Source: Multifurca ochricompacta
Taxonomy: Eukaryota; Basidiomycota; Agaricomycetes; Russulales; Russulaceae
Direction: 5' to 3'
Length of the DNA stretch: 64,000 bases
NCBI GenBank assembly: GCA_022496185.1
Contig: WTXG01000007.1
Coordinates: forward strand, 310,001 to 374,000
Numbering within the stretch: position 1 is the stretch's first letter; every line of letters starts with the position of its first letter. The position numbers and the translations under genes were made by a program. Of this stretch, positions 39,290 to 51,634 are shown one piece after another. The notes below the pieces were generated by a model. The model was not told the DNA's origin. It searched no databases and saw only the letters and a list, made by a program, of their open reading frames with translations.

Positions 39290-39683
39290 TATGATGCAGG
39301 CGATATAAATTTAAAGAAGGCGAGGTGAGGGATTCGGTTGTGTGGGAACTGAAAGTATTGTGGCTCTGTCGATGTCGATGCGCTCACCAGCGCTTGTCAG
39401 CAGAGGTCGCGTCTGTACGTACGATGATCAACCCGTCAGCCACGCAGTTCATTCCACAACATAATCTTAAGACCTTCAGCCGATACAGAGAAATATCGAC
39501 AGTATTCCAGAGAGGGGATACATGCAAAGCAAAGCTAATAAAAAAAGGGGAGAGCAAAATTACCATAAAAGTGGGTCAAAGTGGGCCAGGAGTATTGTAA
39601 AGGAGGACGAAATGAAGTACAAGACCCGGCGCTGGCAGTAAGGGTACATTTTTTGTCCGTTAAAAGTTGTCTAACTACTGGCC
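39290..39683. other. Intergenic region AOS1 / Zn2Cys6 factor
   Basis: 394 nt holding the AOS1 promoter and the 3' UTR of the regulator. Nothing else recognised. Confidence 0.5.
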
Positions 39684-42600
39684 TCAATTGTTGCTCAGTA
39701 ATGTTGGTATACCATCTCCGTTAGAAGTTGCATCTCTATCGTCATCCAGCCTAAGGGAGACCAAATGCTCAACCGAAATAAGAGCAAGCAGACAACATCG
39801 ATACGTACAGATAGTTACGCTCAATTTCAGATAAAATAGAGAGGAAATCCCCTAAAGAGAACACCTGATCAGAATTGCAGTCCCGGAAGCATTCGAAAGC
39901 GAACAAACAAAGATACGCGTGCGCTCGGGCGGCAGTGGCAGGCGCTGTTTCCGCTTTTCTCACTGCATCGAGGAGGGTCGACGCAACAAATCGAACCTTA
40001 TGGACCTGACACCAAGTTGCATATCTCGATTCCGTTGAAGCCTCTGTCCGACTTACCAAAGACGGTCCGTTGGTGGCGATAGATTGTATGGGTATACTGG
40101 ACGGGTATTAATATCAATGCGATCGCAATAACGGACCCATTAATACGGACTTGTGTAGGATGTTGAGCAGATCACTGGCGACCGCCTCCCTGTCATCTGA
40201 AATGTGTTGCTCGTCCGTGGTCCCCCGAATTTGTGTTTCAACTTCATCCCGATATTGTTCAATCACGAAGCGGACAAGTTGCTAGAGGAGCCAACGTGAC
40301 AGCCGCGAAAATTAGAGAGTTGATGCAACGCCCACCTGTGTTACGTATAGATTGGCTTGCATCACAAGGAAAGGATTGAGCGCGTTAGCCCTGGACGCAT
40401 TGGGGTTGTCAAAGAAGTCTTTAACTTCGGCAAATGTTGCCTGTCGAAAACCTGCACCTCCATAGTCCGACGGGATATTTGGTTGAGATGTTTGCTTCAA
40501 TCGAAGCGGCTCGGGGGCGTGCACGAGAGCTGACATGATCCGAGACTGAAGAGATTGCACTTCTTCCAGCCTGGCCGTGGCAAACTGGCCTTGCGGAGGT
40601 GACCGCCTATCCACACGTATGCGAACAAGAATTTCACCGAGGATCGCAAAAATCCGCGTGATACAGTTAAGTCCCGAAACTAAAGAAGGCTTGCCATGAG
40701 GCTGCGGCAAGTATGCACTTGGCGTAATACTGGATCGTGCAGAACAGCAGGAAGGGATGAGCATGTTCATGAGTGAACAAGTCAGCTAGGCATAAATGTC
40801 GTGCTCACTATTCATCGTCAAGCTCCTTGGGAAAATGCACCGTGCAATCCTCGTCTCGGAGGCAGATGGGGCGCCCTAGGAGGATAGACATGGATTTATC
40901 GGCTAAAGGAGGGACATCAGGTTAAAGAGAAAATACACAGAGGGGCTGTCGCGTCGCACCTCCAAATAAAAGCCAGAATGTTCGGCGTCTCACTTCACAT
41001 TCAATGAGATCAAGACCTTCATAAGACGATTCCTCGTGCATTCGAAGCGTGACAGCGATATGCGCGGCTTCACCGAACGCAGCATGCTGAGTGGCATCAT
41101 GGCCTTCACAAAAGTGATACATGCAATCGCTACAGGTAAAAAAAAAAAGTAAGCTGGCTGCGCTTAGACCGTTAGAGAGAGTGGTGCCTACAAGTAACGG
41201 ATTACGACATGCATTGAAGTCGGTGGATCATAGGATGCAACCGAGATATGACGACTGGCTTCGTGACAAGTCTGCGCTAGCTTACGTACAGCATGCCGTC
41301 CCATAGGTAGGTAAGACCGCGGTAGCTGAACCAAAGTAGAAGCTACGATTGACATGACCAATGCGAAGAAGAGCGGGTCCCGCTCCTCCCTCCGCGCATG
41401 GAGATCTGCCATGTACGACGGCTTGTGAACACAGGGGGAAAGAGGGTAGACAAAGTCGAAAAACAGCGCGATGATCAACATGATGGTGTCACGTGGTGCG
41501 ACGTCTTCGAGGCAGTGGGGGCGATAATAGTAGGAAAGTGGTGGGAACGTGTTTTGGGGTGGTACTTGCTGATGCTGTCGGTATGACCAATTGTACAGGG
41601 GATATGTGCTGAATTGCTCGGCGGGTGACATATAAGACTGAGGATCCTCTGCTTTTGGGGAGCGTTGCACATCAACAGACGTGCCAGTAAAGGAAGATGA
41701 GGGAATGGTTTGATAATGCGTGTGATACACATCATTGGTGATTGCGAAACGGGAGGACTGCAGGGAGCCGGAGGATAGGGAGGGACCAACGTTGTTTAGA
41801 GACTGCTCGAGGAAACTAGAGGTGGACTGAGCCATTGTAGATATGGGTAATGTAGCGGATTGGCGCGGACTTGTCATGCATGGCCTGGTAGAGAGGGGGG
41901 AAGTAGTCTCTCCATTTTGGTTTTCCTGCTGCTGTTGGGCAGCAGCAGCAGCAGCAGCAGCTTCTTGAAGTCGACGTAGGTATCTGTAATTGCGAGCGCA
42001 CGTCTGTGGTTAAAAGATGAACAAGTGACGAGTGTGATGCCGTACAAGTTAGGTGGACCGCGTTTCTTTGGCTGGTAATCGTAGGTGCAGGGGATACCGA
42101 GGGTGACACAATGTTTACAGGATGACTGAGAATCGTCTGGGTTCTCCCTAGCGCACTTCACCTTGCGAGCACGACAGGCATCACAACCTGTTCGAAGGGA
42201 CGGTCAATGGAGCGCGCGGAAATGAAATGGGAAAGATGGTCGCTTGCTCTGGGACTGGCGCCTAAGGCAGATAAGGCAAGCGTGTCAGCATGACACGCAA
42301 GATAACGAAAGCAAATTAAAAACAACATGACAGGCAAAATCTAGCAAGAAACTTAGCGAGGACGGCTGGAAGTAGATGGATGAGAAGAGATAAGTTATGG
42401 GAAAAGAGGACTGGGGGGGGGGGGGGGGTAAGTAAGTAAATAGAGAGGGACTAGGCAGTTAGCCTGAGGGCAGAAAGGGCGGACGAAGCGGATAAAGTTC
42501 GGCCAACAGCAAAAAGCTCACTTTCTCTTTACCTTGCTACTTTCGGAGAGGCCCTCCTTCGTAGTGGTAACAGTACCAATGGTGGTGGTGACGGTAGTGG

Positions 42601-42703
42601 TGGTAGCAGTGGTGTTAGTGTTGGTGTTGGTGTTGGTAGTAGTGCAGGCAGTGGCATCATCAGAGCCAGATTCATTTCCTTTCTTCGATCGGACAGCCGG
42701 CAT
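39684..42703 (-). CDS. Zn(II)2Cys6 transcription factor with fungal-specific middle domain
   Basis: Predicted nuclear regulator. N terminus MPAVRSKKGNESGSDD, then a Thr/Asn repeat coded by ACN/AAY triplets. Exon at about 42190-42050 carries the binuclear zinc cluster CDACRARKVKC...CKHCVTLGIPC, six Cys in the standard spacing, with a basic linker (PKKRGPP). After an intron comes RYLRRLQE and an Ala/Gln run from CAG/GCT triplets (about 41940-41965). The middle homology region is visible: TIMLIIALFFDFVYPLSPCVHKPSYM, YEGLDLIECEVRRRTFWLLFG and GRPICLRDEDCTV. The last exon ends PTLLSNN at 39684. The target pathway cannot be inferred; the neighbours give no hint. Confidence 0.9.
42412..42429. repeat. 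Poly-G run in the intron region after exon 1 of the Zn2Cys6 gene
   Basis: About 16 G on the plus strand (C on the coding strand) inside the intronic stretch between the N-terminal exon and the zinc-cluster exon. The length is uncertain in any sequence read. Confidence 0.8.
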
Positions 42704-43643
42704 AAAGGAAAAGACTCGAAGTCAAGCGGGGGGAAGATGGAAAAAAAAAGAAAAAAAAAGAAAGGGGGAAGGAAGGAGATATTAATCTCCAAAAGGCCAC
42801 TCGGAAGGCGGTTACAAGTCGAGGTCGCTGTTGGAAGCGTAGGCAATTGATTCTGAGATGATGATTTTTTGAGCAATCTCAATCTATTCATTGTTGTTGC
42901 ATTGCTGGAATTCCTCCCAACGAAAGATCCAATATCAAGTCCAAATCAGGGTCCCTGACCTTTCAGAACTTCCTCGAATTCGACCTCGACATGGCGACAC
43001 GTGTGTTTGGCACACTCGCACTCAGTGGATGCGATGAACCTGCCCTGCCCTGTCCTGCCCTGCTGGCCGTCACGAGTACCTTCCCTTTCCGAACCGAACT
43101 CACATCCCGTCAGCCGAGGGGACCGATATCCGGATGTTCTTCCTTCCGCCGTACCCCATCTAGCATCTATCCATCTCCCATCCATCCATCCATCCGGGGA
43201 GAGGGGGGAGGAGGTGGGAGGGGGGGGGGTAAGGGGAAGAGGTATGAAGGGATGAGGGTGTGCCGATAACGATGCCGATGGATTGGTTCCTCTTTCCTCT
43301 TTTCCACTTCCTCTTATCCTACTTCCTTGCTCCCTACTCCCTTACTCCCTACTCCCTACTCACTCCCCGCTCCCGTCAAGGGAACAACCATTGTAATACC
43401 ATCTGTGTATGTGCTTAGATATGTCTGGTCGTCAGTCAGAATGGAATCTTCCTGTGTCATCACCCTTGCCAGCTGTCCATGAACAACTCTAATTTTCTTC
43501 ACCCTCCCCCCCCCCCCCCCCTTAGCCAATTACAGCATTCCCTGTAAATGCAATGCACATAATATAATTGTATTGTAAGAAAGCTCTGTCGAACGTGCGT
43601 CCGTGCCCAATGTCGTATCCGCCAGATCGGACCTGCATGCGGA
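42704..43643. other. Low-complexity intergenic region
   Basis: 940 nt between the start of the Zn2Cys6 gene and the stop of the PPR gene. It contains A-rich, G-rich (about 43197-43235) and CTC/CTACTCC-type pyrimidine tracts, plus a C-run at about 43506-43522. No gene recognised. Confidence 0.55.
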
Positions 43644-46108
43644 TCAGGTCGTGTACGATTCCTTCACCCGTCTTCCCTCCTTAAACCCCCTTCTTAGCGC
43701 GAATAACATCTTACGGCCGTCCTCCGTGCGGATATACCCTTCCTTGCAGCGACAACAGACGCTCTTTTCGATCCGTCTTCTAAGAGACGTGTGCAATCCA
43801 TCATCCCACGGCGTTCTGGATCGCATTAAGCGTTTCCAAAACTGAAAGGCAAGAGTAGGGTCATCTGCTTTAAGGGCCTCCTCAACGCAAAACGTGCCCA
43901 TATTCACTGTGGATAGGTGGTTCGAGTGGTCGTTGGCAGTAATGATCCCCAATGCCCGAACCAGATTGTCACGTATCGCATCCTTGTCCGTACCACTGAG
44001 CATCACGCTTGCCCGGATTACAGTAGCCACTGTCTTGGTCGTGAGCTGCTGACCGGCATTCCGTGCTAATCGGAGCATGCGACTGATCGTTGCAACATCG
44101 CGATGTCTTGCCGCCTTGTGAATGACAGTACCAAACGATATGCTATCGGGTTTGGGGCCAACGGCAACCATTCGTCGGACCATTTTCAGAGCCATCCGAG
44201 GATCTACGTCCGCGATAGCAGAGAGGATAACGTTAATGTCATGCAAGTCGGGACATTCGTTTCGGTATGTCACAATTTGCAGAACTTGGAATCCCTCCAC
44301 GATACGGCCAAGCATGATGTTTGCACGAGCTAATGCATTGAGGTCCTCTCTGGATGCTCGGTAGAGTGGCTCCTTCAACTCACGGTACCTAGTTAACACC
44401 AAGTCAGCAAAATTCCTGAGATCCTGGTCCTGGTCCAGCTCGGATGATATGCAAAGGTCTTCCGCCTCGTGAGACGGGCCGCTATCAATGGATGCGATTG
44501 TCGTCTCGTGCGCCAGCTCAGAATCCTCAGACTTTTTGACAGCATTTCTACGGCGCAGACTAGTGAAGAGGCTGCACATGCGCACAACCATTGCAGCGTT
44601 TCCCGCAACTGCCCGCCCTTCTCTCCCCGAGGAGTAGCGTTCCCAGAGGGACCTGGCATGACTTGCGAACCCGCTCTTGGCTGCGATAGAGATAAAATCG
44701 GCTCGATCTGGTGGGGGAATAGGCTCGCAACGATCTACAACTTGCTTGACTAGACGCCGTGCAAGGTGCAGGTAGGCAGATTGAGAAGACAAATAGCGGA
44801 GCAACCATGTCAGTGCAGTGCCACTAGGGAGAGGGAATTCGTCCAATGGCTGAGTGGTTCCGCCTTGTGTCAGCGTATAAAGGGTAGCGGCCATATCGGG
44901 TTGGTTAAGACGCTGGGCATGGTTATAGATCTGGCGAATCACGTCGGATGAAACGGAGATGGGCTCTTGGCTTGAGACCATGTCCTCGACGAAGGAAATA
45001 GTGAGATCCAAATCTTCCACCGTGGGATACTCCATGAGAGCATACAAAATGTCGTGGGATAACCCAGAGATGACAGGGCCCACCGAAGACCTCTTGTGAA
45101 GGTGGAAGTGATTCCTTATGAGGGCCAGGGCTCTGCGATACCACTTCCAAAAGATACACGAACGAACAAGGGTGAGAGCTATTATTAGATGAAAGTCTCT
45201 TGAGGACTGGTCTGTACGTTGAATGGCTTCTGGTGGAATATAAGATGTCTCTATCAGAGATTGCAAAAGGCGCGTTGCTGGCTCCCTTAAATCAAGCTCT
45301 GACAGGCGCATGACGATTTGGAACAGGGACCAGATGGGAATAGTGTGTCCTACACCTTTCGGAGAGACATGCTTGCTCCTCCACGGTGGTTTCAGGCGTT
45401 GCGCAATGTGCTCGACGAGATGCGTTAAGAGTGTTTCTGTATGAGATGACGCAGGGTGATGCGTTAGAGTCCAAGCGATATAAGAAGTAACATTCAGGGG
45501 AAGAGAAGAGAGATGGTTGGGCACGATGCAGAACAGAAGAGACACTGTGAGAGATGGATCCAAAAGCGGACAAACGGTAGAGAGCAAAGCTATCGCAAGC
45601 TTGGTACGCCTAGGTTCTCGTGAATCCAGAATGTTTCTTGCGAGATTATCCAATACCAACGGTTGTCTTGCCTCTCTCGCGCGTAGCGCGACACCGCGGA
45701 CCTGCTCAGGAGAGAGTTGGGAAGCGAGCTTCGAGAACTGCGGTGTGTTGAAATGTGCATATAATGTGGACAAGGTAGTTGGATGGCTCGGATTAGCCTC
45801 TGTCTTCGCATCTTCCTGGCTTGGAAGGGGAAAGCGCTGCCCTTCTGTATCTCGGGTAAACCACCCGGGTGAGGCTCTCCTGGCTTTTGGAATTTGTTGT
45901 TTGTTGGCGATAGGTCACGGACATATAGGTGTGTTTGGGAAGAGGAGGATGGATGAGGTGAAACGGGGACAGCCAAGCATAGTTGCGACGGGGTTGTCGT
46001 CCTGGATGAAAACCTCTGGGTGATGATGACATGGCTAAGAAGTGAAGATGAAGGCGAAGGCGAAGGTAAGAAAAGTCTTGATATGAGTCGGAAGCGACAA
46101 CTGAACAT
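43644..46108 (-). CDS. Pentatricopeptide-repeat-like protein, probably mitochondrial
   Basis: A very long exon (about 45865 to 43644, more than 700 codons) of helical repeat character, with segments such as NVILSAIADVDPRMALKMVR and ISFGTVIHKAARHRDVATIS that resemble PPR units. Such proteins bind organellar RNA. The long frame has no ATG at its 5' end. A likely first exon starts at 46108 with MFSCRFRLISRLFLPSPSPSS, a good mitochondrial presequence, and joins by a 53-nt intron (about 45864-45812) with matching phase. The C terminus is basic. No yeast orthologue recognised; substrate RNA unknown. Confidence 0.75.
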
Positions 46109-48579
46109 AAGTCAACTAGAGGATACAGTACTATCAGTATATTAGCATAAACAAGCACAATTTTGACCGACTTCATGGCAAGACCGAGGGAAATGAGCTC
46201 GTGCCTTGCTGGCAATGACCAGTTCAGCGCAACGCGTACTCCGAGTCTCAGAGCGTCTCAGAACGAGAGAGTGAGGTTGCGAGGGCCTGTTGTTGACCGT
46301 TGCAAAAATCGGTGAGCGCGCATGTAAACAAATACAAATACAAAGAAAGTCACGGCGCCCGGCACACCCATACCAACACCCACACCCACACACCCATAGA
46401 GCAGAGACAGAGCACAAGATGAGGCCTTTCAAACATGACAAACTGGGTTACTCGTAATTCGCCAATCCCTTGATCCCGTGCCCAGCCCAGTCAAGTTGCT
46501 TGCCTCCGTTTCACGTGCTATGCACCACACCCTCCGGCTCAGCGATCATTACAGGCGTGAATGGTTTAACTGAATGGCTGTTGGCCCTGCCCCTTACATC
46601 CCTACGCATTCTTGAGTATTCATTAGTATACGCAGAACCCGAGGTTCAATGACTGTAATAGTGATGATGAGACCACGTCCCGACAACCTACGATCCCGTG
46701 ATGTAATATACCTGGTCTGGCTGCTCAAACATAATTTGGACCTGTCAAAAACCCACAGTGCACGCGCGTGAACAGGCCAAGTCGTGAGGGTCGACACTGT
46801 CAGTATGGAATTAAGCATACTTTTCTTTTGCTGCTATTAATTGGTATTCTCAGGGTCCGAACTCTCGACGGTGAACTCGTACCGTCGATTCATTGTCTGC
46901 GTTTTTTCTGGGAGTGAATCACCGCATTTTCCGGATGCTTGGTGGAACTTCGCCTGCAACCACACACAGAGCCTCCACTAGGGGGTTAGTAACGAAATTG
47001 TGACCAAGTTGTCGCTTGAGTCGATGGCCAAACGTATGCCGTGCCCGTGCCCGCGACCCCCCGAACCCGATTGATGGCAGCTTTAAAACCTTGAAACCTT
47101 GGCTTCCTCTTCAATGCCACATTCCATATATCGCGAACACGTGGTAGCGTGGTATATTGATACTGAGATCGATGTCAAACTCACGTGACAGAAAATTCGA
47201 TCGAACTCCTCTTGTCGTCGTTTTTGTGTCACATCAGCTGAGCTGGCTACAAATTTTCAGCACCTGGGAGTGGGCAGACTTGACTATCTGACGGAACGGC
47301 GGGACGAATTTTGGGAACTGTTAAAAATTTCCTCGCACGAGACACGAGACAGACACGAGACAAAAGGGGGCACTTCATTAGACCAAGAATCGCAGCTCGG
47401 GCCTTCACACAAGGCAAAACTCAATAAGTACCATCTTGAGCGGTAGGTAAACGTTATCTATCTACATTACATCGACAAGAAAATTTCCCGAAGGCGAGAT
47501 CATCACCAGGACCGACGATGAACTAACACCGCTGAATGTCCGCATCCGCTAGCGCACTTTTGAAAAATTTTCAGTGCTAAAGCACGAAACTATCAAAGGA
47601 GCCATCTACCCTCAGGTAACTATAGCATCCGCTGATTCAAGCGAGTCTGTTGTATAGCACTCTATAGCCGTGTCGCGACACAGAAAATGAGTGTTATAAA
47701 TATAACTTGTAATTGATAGGTGTTTGGTGGACGTCCATCCGGGGAACAGGGATTTATATCAGAAGTCGTAAAGGGTCGCCCGAAGCTCGTCAATTGCGCA
47801 CGCTACTCCGTGGTTCAGACAAGTATCTTCCTGGATAAGTTCGTAAGACTGGCTCAAGCGTCTTAAGTATATCATATATCAGAAGGCGATGGGCCGCAGC
47901 AAGCTAGATAAAAATGGTAGACAGGCGATTGTTTACCATAGGAGTGACAATAGTTAGAAGCTGACTTTGTGAAAGCACCCATCGTAAGTCCATAAATTTT
48001 ATGGATATGGGATATGAAGATATGGCCAGGAATGCTGTCAGGCGACATGTTTATGTAGCAGTGCCCACATGTGCTTGAGAGGCTTGCGATACCGTATGTT
48101 GTCGCCTTACCACTCCATTCATGGAACGAGACGCAGGGACTAATCTGGACCACAAAAGGTGCGATTGAAATGACAATTAATCATTCCGCAACACATTGTC
48201 TCTGGAACAGAAATTTTGTTGGTTTTACTGTGCATGTTAAACGACAGGTAGAAGATAGATACAATCCGGTCGCATACTGTTATGCATACCAAGACGATTG
48301 GACAGAATGGTACAACGGCGATATAAGCCGCAGGAACGAGGTTGATACGTGAGCCCATGGGGGACGCGGTAGTCCGCCGCTCTCATGGGTGACGACTGGA
48401 TTGACTTAGCAGGATAATGCAGAACATAGGGGGATGGAAGGGGGGGGGGGGTCACCGATGAGTTGCGAATGTTGAGATATGAGATGCGTTATCGTAAGCA
48501 AAGAAGCGCAGGAGACAGTACAACGGCATGAACATGGGTGGTCGCCAAGAAACACAGCGTAAGGCACTAATTTACGTGC
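46109..48579. other. Long gene-free region
   Basis: About 2.5 kb, the largest gap in the window. I find no frame with protein character, no tRNA, no transposase and no clear terminal repeats. It holds a CACACC stretch near 46370-46400 (minus-strand GGTGTGG), a small ACGAGAC direct repeat near 47336-47362 and a G-run at 48440-48451. It should carry the PPR promoter. A non-coding RNA gene cannot be excluded. Confidence 0.5.
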
Positions 48580-49205
48580 TCACTTCTGTGCGGCAGCGAC
48601 AGGAGCTGGAGCAATGGACTCCGCTAGAGGAAATGACTCCTCACGGTCATCGGGCGGTGATGTTTCATTCCGTGCGAGTACACTCTCACGAACCGGACTG
48701 GTAGCCACGTTTGCAGGAGAGGTAGATAGTATCTGGTGAGTGACATGCGAAGAAGCGTGTGGGATGCTATGAGCAGTGTCAAATCAGATACACGAGGCAA
48801 CGGCGAGGCAGCATACTTCTCTGGATTGGGGATTGCCGTACCCACGGCGTTCTGCGGACCAACACCAGCTTTGGACAGGGCATAATCACCAGAGTCAAAG
48901 TATTTGCGATCCTAATGCGCAAAGCACAATGCTCAGAGAAAATAATAGAGAGGGAAGGTGGAAGTTTTACGCCGCACCTTCTGCATCTTAGTGAGGATGT
49001 TCTTGTGGGTCGGGAGTTTGCCATACAGACGGAAGAGCTTCTGCTCCTCCTCAGTCAACTTCTGTGAAATGGAGGATCATTGTGATCAGCGAAGATTCTG
49101 TGCGGCTCGATGAGGGCATAACGGCATGCTGAAGAACACAACGACATGTAGGAGGGAATAGAGACATACGCTGATGTCAACCTTCTTGAGCTTTGCCGGA
49201 TGCAT
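48580..49205 (-). CDS. IGO1: Igo1/endosulfine-family PP2A-B55 inhibitor
   Basis: When phosphorylated by the Greatwall kinase (Rim15 in yeast) these proteins block PP2A-B55, linking nutrient state to quiescence and mitotic entry. Four exons give about 122 residues. MHPAKLKKVDIS, then KLTEEEQKLFRLYGKLPTHK and KNILTKMQK, then DRKYFDSGDYALSKAG with the diagnostic FDSGDY; the phosphorylated Ser is residue 47. The last exon is Ser/Pro-rich and ends AAAQK at 48580. All three junctions have proper GT-AG ends. Small multi-exon genes like this are easily missed because no single open frame exceeds 40 codons. Confidence 0.93.
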
Positions 49206-49644
49206 AATTGGAAAAGCACACGGATTGAAGGGCAGATGAGTGGGGAAGAGCAAACAGGGCTCTGCCGCTGTGGAATTTAAAGCAACGGTAACGAGGAGTG
49301 GATGGGTTGCTCTTAATGACCGGATGGATAAGAACGCAGAAAGGCAGAAAGGCAGCAGAAACGATGTCGCAACCCACGGCTTAGTGGCGCTTCCTTCAAT
49401 CGGAGTTATAAATATTTCGGTCATTCCCGAAGAATGCGACAACAATAAATTCATATTTTATTTTAATTTTCTGCCATTTTCCGCGCGACACGCTCGGTGT
49501 GCTCGGTGTCGGTCACCAAGTCTGGTGACTGATGACCAATGGACCGATTTAGGGTCCAGGTCCAGGTCCAGGTCCAGACAACTGGCACATGCACCACTAG
49601 CAACTTCCGTCCAGCAAACCAACGCAGAAAGATGCTATCAATCA
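49206..49644. other. Intergenic region with hexamer repeat and hairpin
   Basis: 439 nt upstream of IGO1. It holds GGTCCA repeats at 49552-49577 and a 7-bp perfect inverted repeat, GTCACCA/TGGTGAC with a 4-nt loop, at 49512-49529. No gene seen. Confidence 0.55.
49552..49577. repeat. GGTCCA hexanucleotide repeat
   Basis: A little over four perfect copies of GGTCCA, located between the IGO1 start and the stop of the next upstream gene. Confidence 0.85.
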
Positions 49645-51394
49645 CTAGTCTAGAGGCATAACGGCATCCACATCTTCCTCAAAGGTACAAATGTCGAGTG
49701 ATGGATCGAAATTATGATCAAGGGCAATGAAATTTTCATGGCATGTTAGCTCTTGCTACAGAGGGGAGTGAGCGTTTACGAATGGCCTAGCGAGCAAATA
49801 AGACTAACTATCCCCCTGCACGGTTCGGGCGTCAGAGGTGGTGGCATGTCGCGAGATGTAACGTTTACTTGCTCTTCGTTGTCGAAACCAGAGTCACGAC
49901 TTGATCGACTAGCCAGCGACGTCTCCGAGATAAAAAGCCCGGCACCCACAGGACACATTCGGTAGGCAGAATCAGACTCGTCTGACCAGAGATTTTCTTC
50001 ACATAATTGGGAACAGGGGTTCGAGAAGTAAGGTTCAGAAGGCAAAAAGTCGTCCCAAAGATGTGCATCGCCAGAGAAGTCTCGAGAAGGTTTATGAAGC
50101 GCAAGTCCAGAAAGATCCGAAGTTCCTTCGTCGTTCATAGAAGACTGCATTGAAGCCACAAAACGATGAGTACTCTATATGGCGTGGTACTTGGTCTACA
50201 GGAACCCACCTTGAAAGAAGGTGGGCGAGTGGCGATCTTCAGTAAGAGCTCTAACGCCGAAATAAGCGTCTCCTTGCTACTGGTCTCGACCACAGGGCAA
50301 TCTGATAGACAACCCCTCGAGATAGCCTGTGAGGCAAGACGAGGATGAATGCCCTCCACCACGCGTTTGTAAATTGACACTTGGTCTTTGATTTTCTGTG
50401 GGATGTGTTCAGTTTTTACCGCAATTTTTAAGAGCAAGGCTCTCCCACATCCAAAAGCGCATGGCTATGGCTGCGAAGTTCTGGATCTTCCGACCGGTCC
50501 GCTATCGCTAACAGCGATCGAGCAAGTGAAGGAAACCACTGGTGTTCTAAATGAAGTTTCTATGGAGTGAAGTCCAGACCAGGAAGAATGTGGCTGATTA
50601 TAGATGAAACATACTGTCCGCAAGGGGCCAAATAACCAAGGATAGCGGCTCAAAGCCATGGATCAAATACTCTTCTATATTCGCAAGACATTGAAAACGA
50701 ACCCGACTATATGGACAGAAAATAACTTCTGCACAAGTTGATTTAAAACAGGTTGAAGGGGAAGAAGCATTTGAGGCGAGAAGATGGTGATGTCGTCTTG
50801 ACGAAGAGAACTGTGAGTCACACGCTCGCACGATGAGCGGACTGGCTTACTGGAAGACAACTGAGAAAAAGACTTCCAATTGTATGCGAGGTGTATTGAT
50901 AACATATGGGTGCATGGTGAAACGCGAACACTAGCGTAGCGTGAGAGTGCCACAGATACTGAACAAAATTGAGATCATGCGGGAGAAGGAGAGGGGGTAG
51001 AGAGGAGTCAATGAGGGAGGGACGTTTATAAACCTTTGGGGACGCCCGAGGTATAGTTATCAAGGAAAGCCTCGGAGATATGAAGTATGCCGAGATGGCC
51101 AGCTTTCTTATGGAGAAATCAGCAGGAGAAGAAAATTCATGCGCGGAAGGGAAAACATGCGATTTTAAGATAGCGAATGAAAGATTGAACAGCGGATGAA
51201 CGGAGCATGTCCGTTGGTGGGATTGGAATAGATTGATCGAGGGTACCGGAAAATGAGAAAAGGATGTTGCTAATAAAGTGAGAATCTATGACCAAAGGTA
51301 AATTTATTTCTTTTTGCGAATTATCATCCAATGTATGCGTAGAGAATAAAGATATTTGAAAATCTTGTCCATTGACTGATGTTTTGTACCGCAT
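49645..51394 (-). CDS. Unrecognised protein of about 425 residues, divergent from PKC1
   Basis: Spliced by hand from the minus strand: exon 1 from MRYKTSVNGQ at 51394; a 54-nt intron joins IRYLKIA to SGHLGILHISEAFLDN; then VALSRYASVRV, LNQL to YLIHGFEPLSLVIWPLAD, HQWFPSLARSLLAIADRSED, a 53-nt intron with a CTGAAC branch point to KIKDQVSIYKRVVEG, ETLISALELLLKIA, then an acidic, Ser-rich tail ending VDAVMPLD with TAG at 49645. The middle is rich in amphipathic helices, the tail is disordered. All phases I checked close, so it looks like a real intact gene. I do not recognise the family; a helical scaffold or meiotic/nuclear factor are guesses only. It shares a 240-nt promoter region with PKC1. 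Confidence 0.65.
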
Positions 51395-51634
51395 GAGGGG
51401 AGGGAGATAAGATGGGAGTGGTGAATGATGTGGATGATGTGGATGAGGTGGATGAGGTGAATGGGACGGACGGGCATGGAATTGGAATTGAAGGCGCTTA
51501 TCTAATATGCTGTGTGGCTGGTCGTGCTCTCTGAGCTGAGTGAGATCAGAGCTTTTAGTAGTAGGTAGGGCCCATCTCGCTTTCTTCCATCTTCCATCAC
51601 AACCCCGCCTCGTCGCGGTGAACGTTCCTTTGAT
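51395..51634. promoter_or_regulatory. Divergent promoter region of PKC1 and the unrecognised gene
   Basis: 240 nt between two start codons. It contains a nonamer-like GATGTGGAT repeat at about 51425-51461 and a pyrimidine-rich leader (CTTTCTTCCATCTTCC) before the PKC1 ATG. No TATA box in standard position was recognised. Confidence 0.5.

Noticed and set aside
48071..48352. 93-residue plus-strand frame in the gene-free region.
   Set aside because: No hydrophobic or motif pattern, short, and no matching splice neighbours.
50430..51170. Apparent one-base frameshifts in the unrecognised gene next to PKC1 (near 50440 and 51164).
   Set aside because: Both vanish when 53-nt and 54-nt GT-AG introns with matching phase are used.
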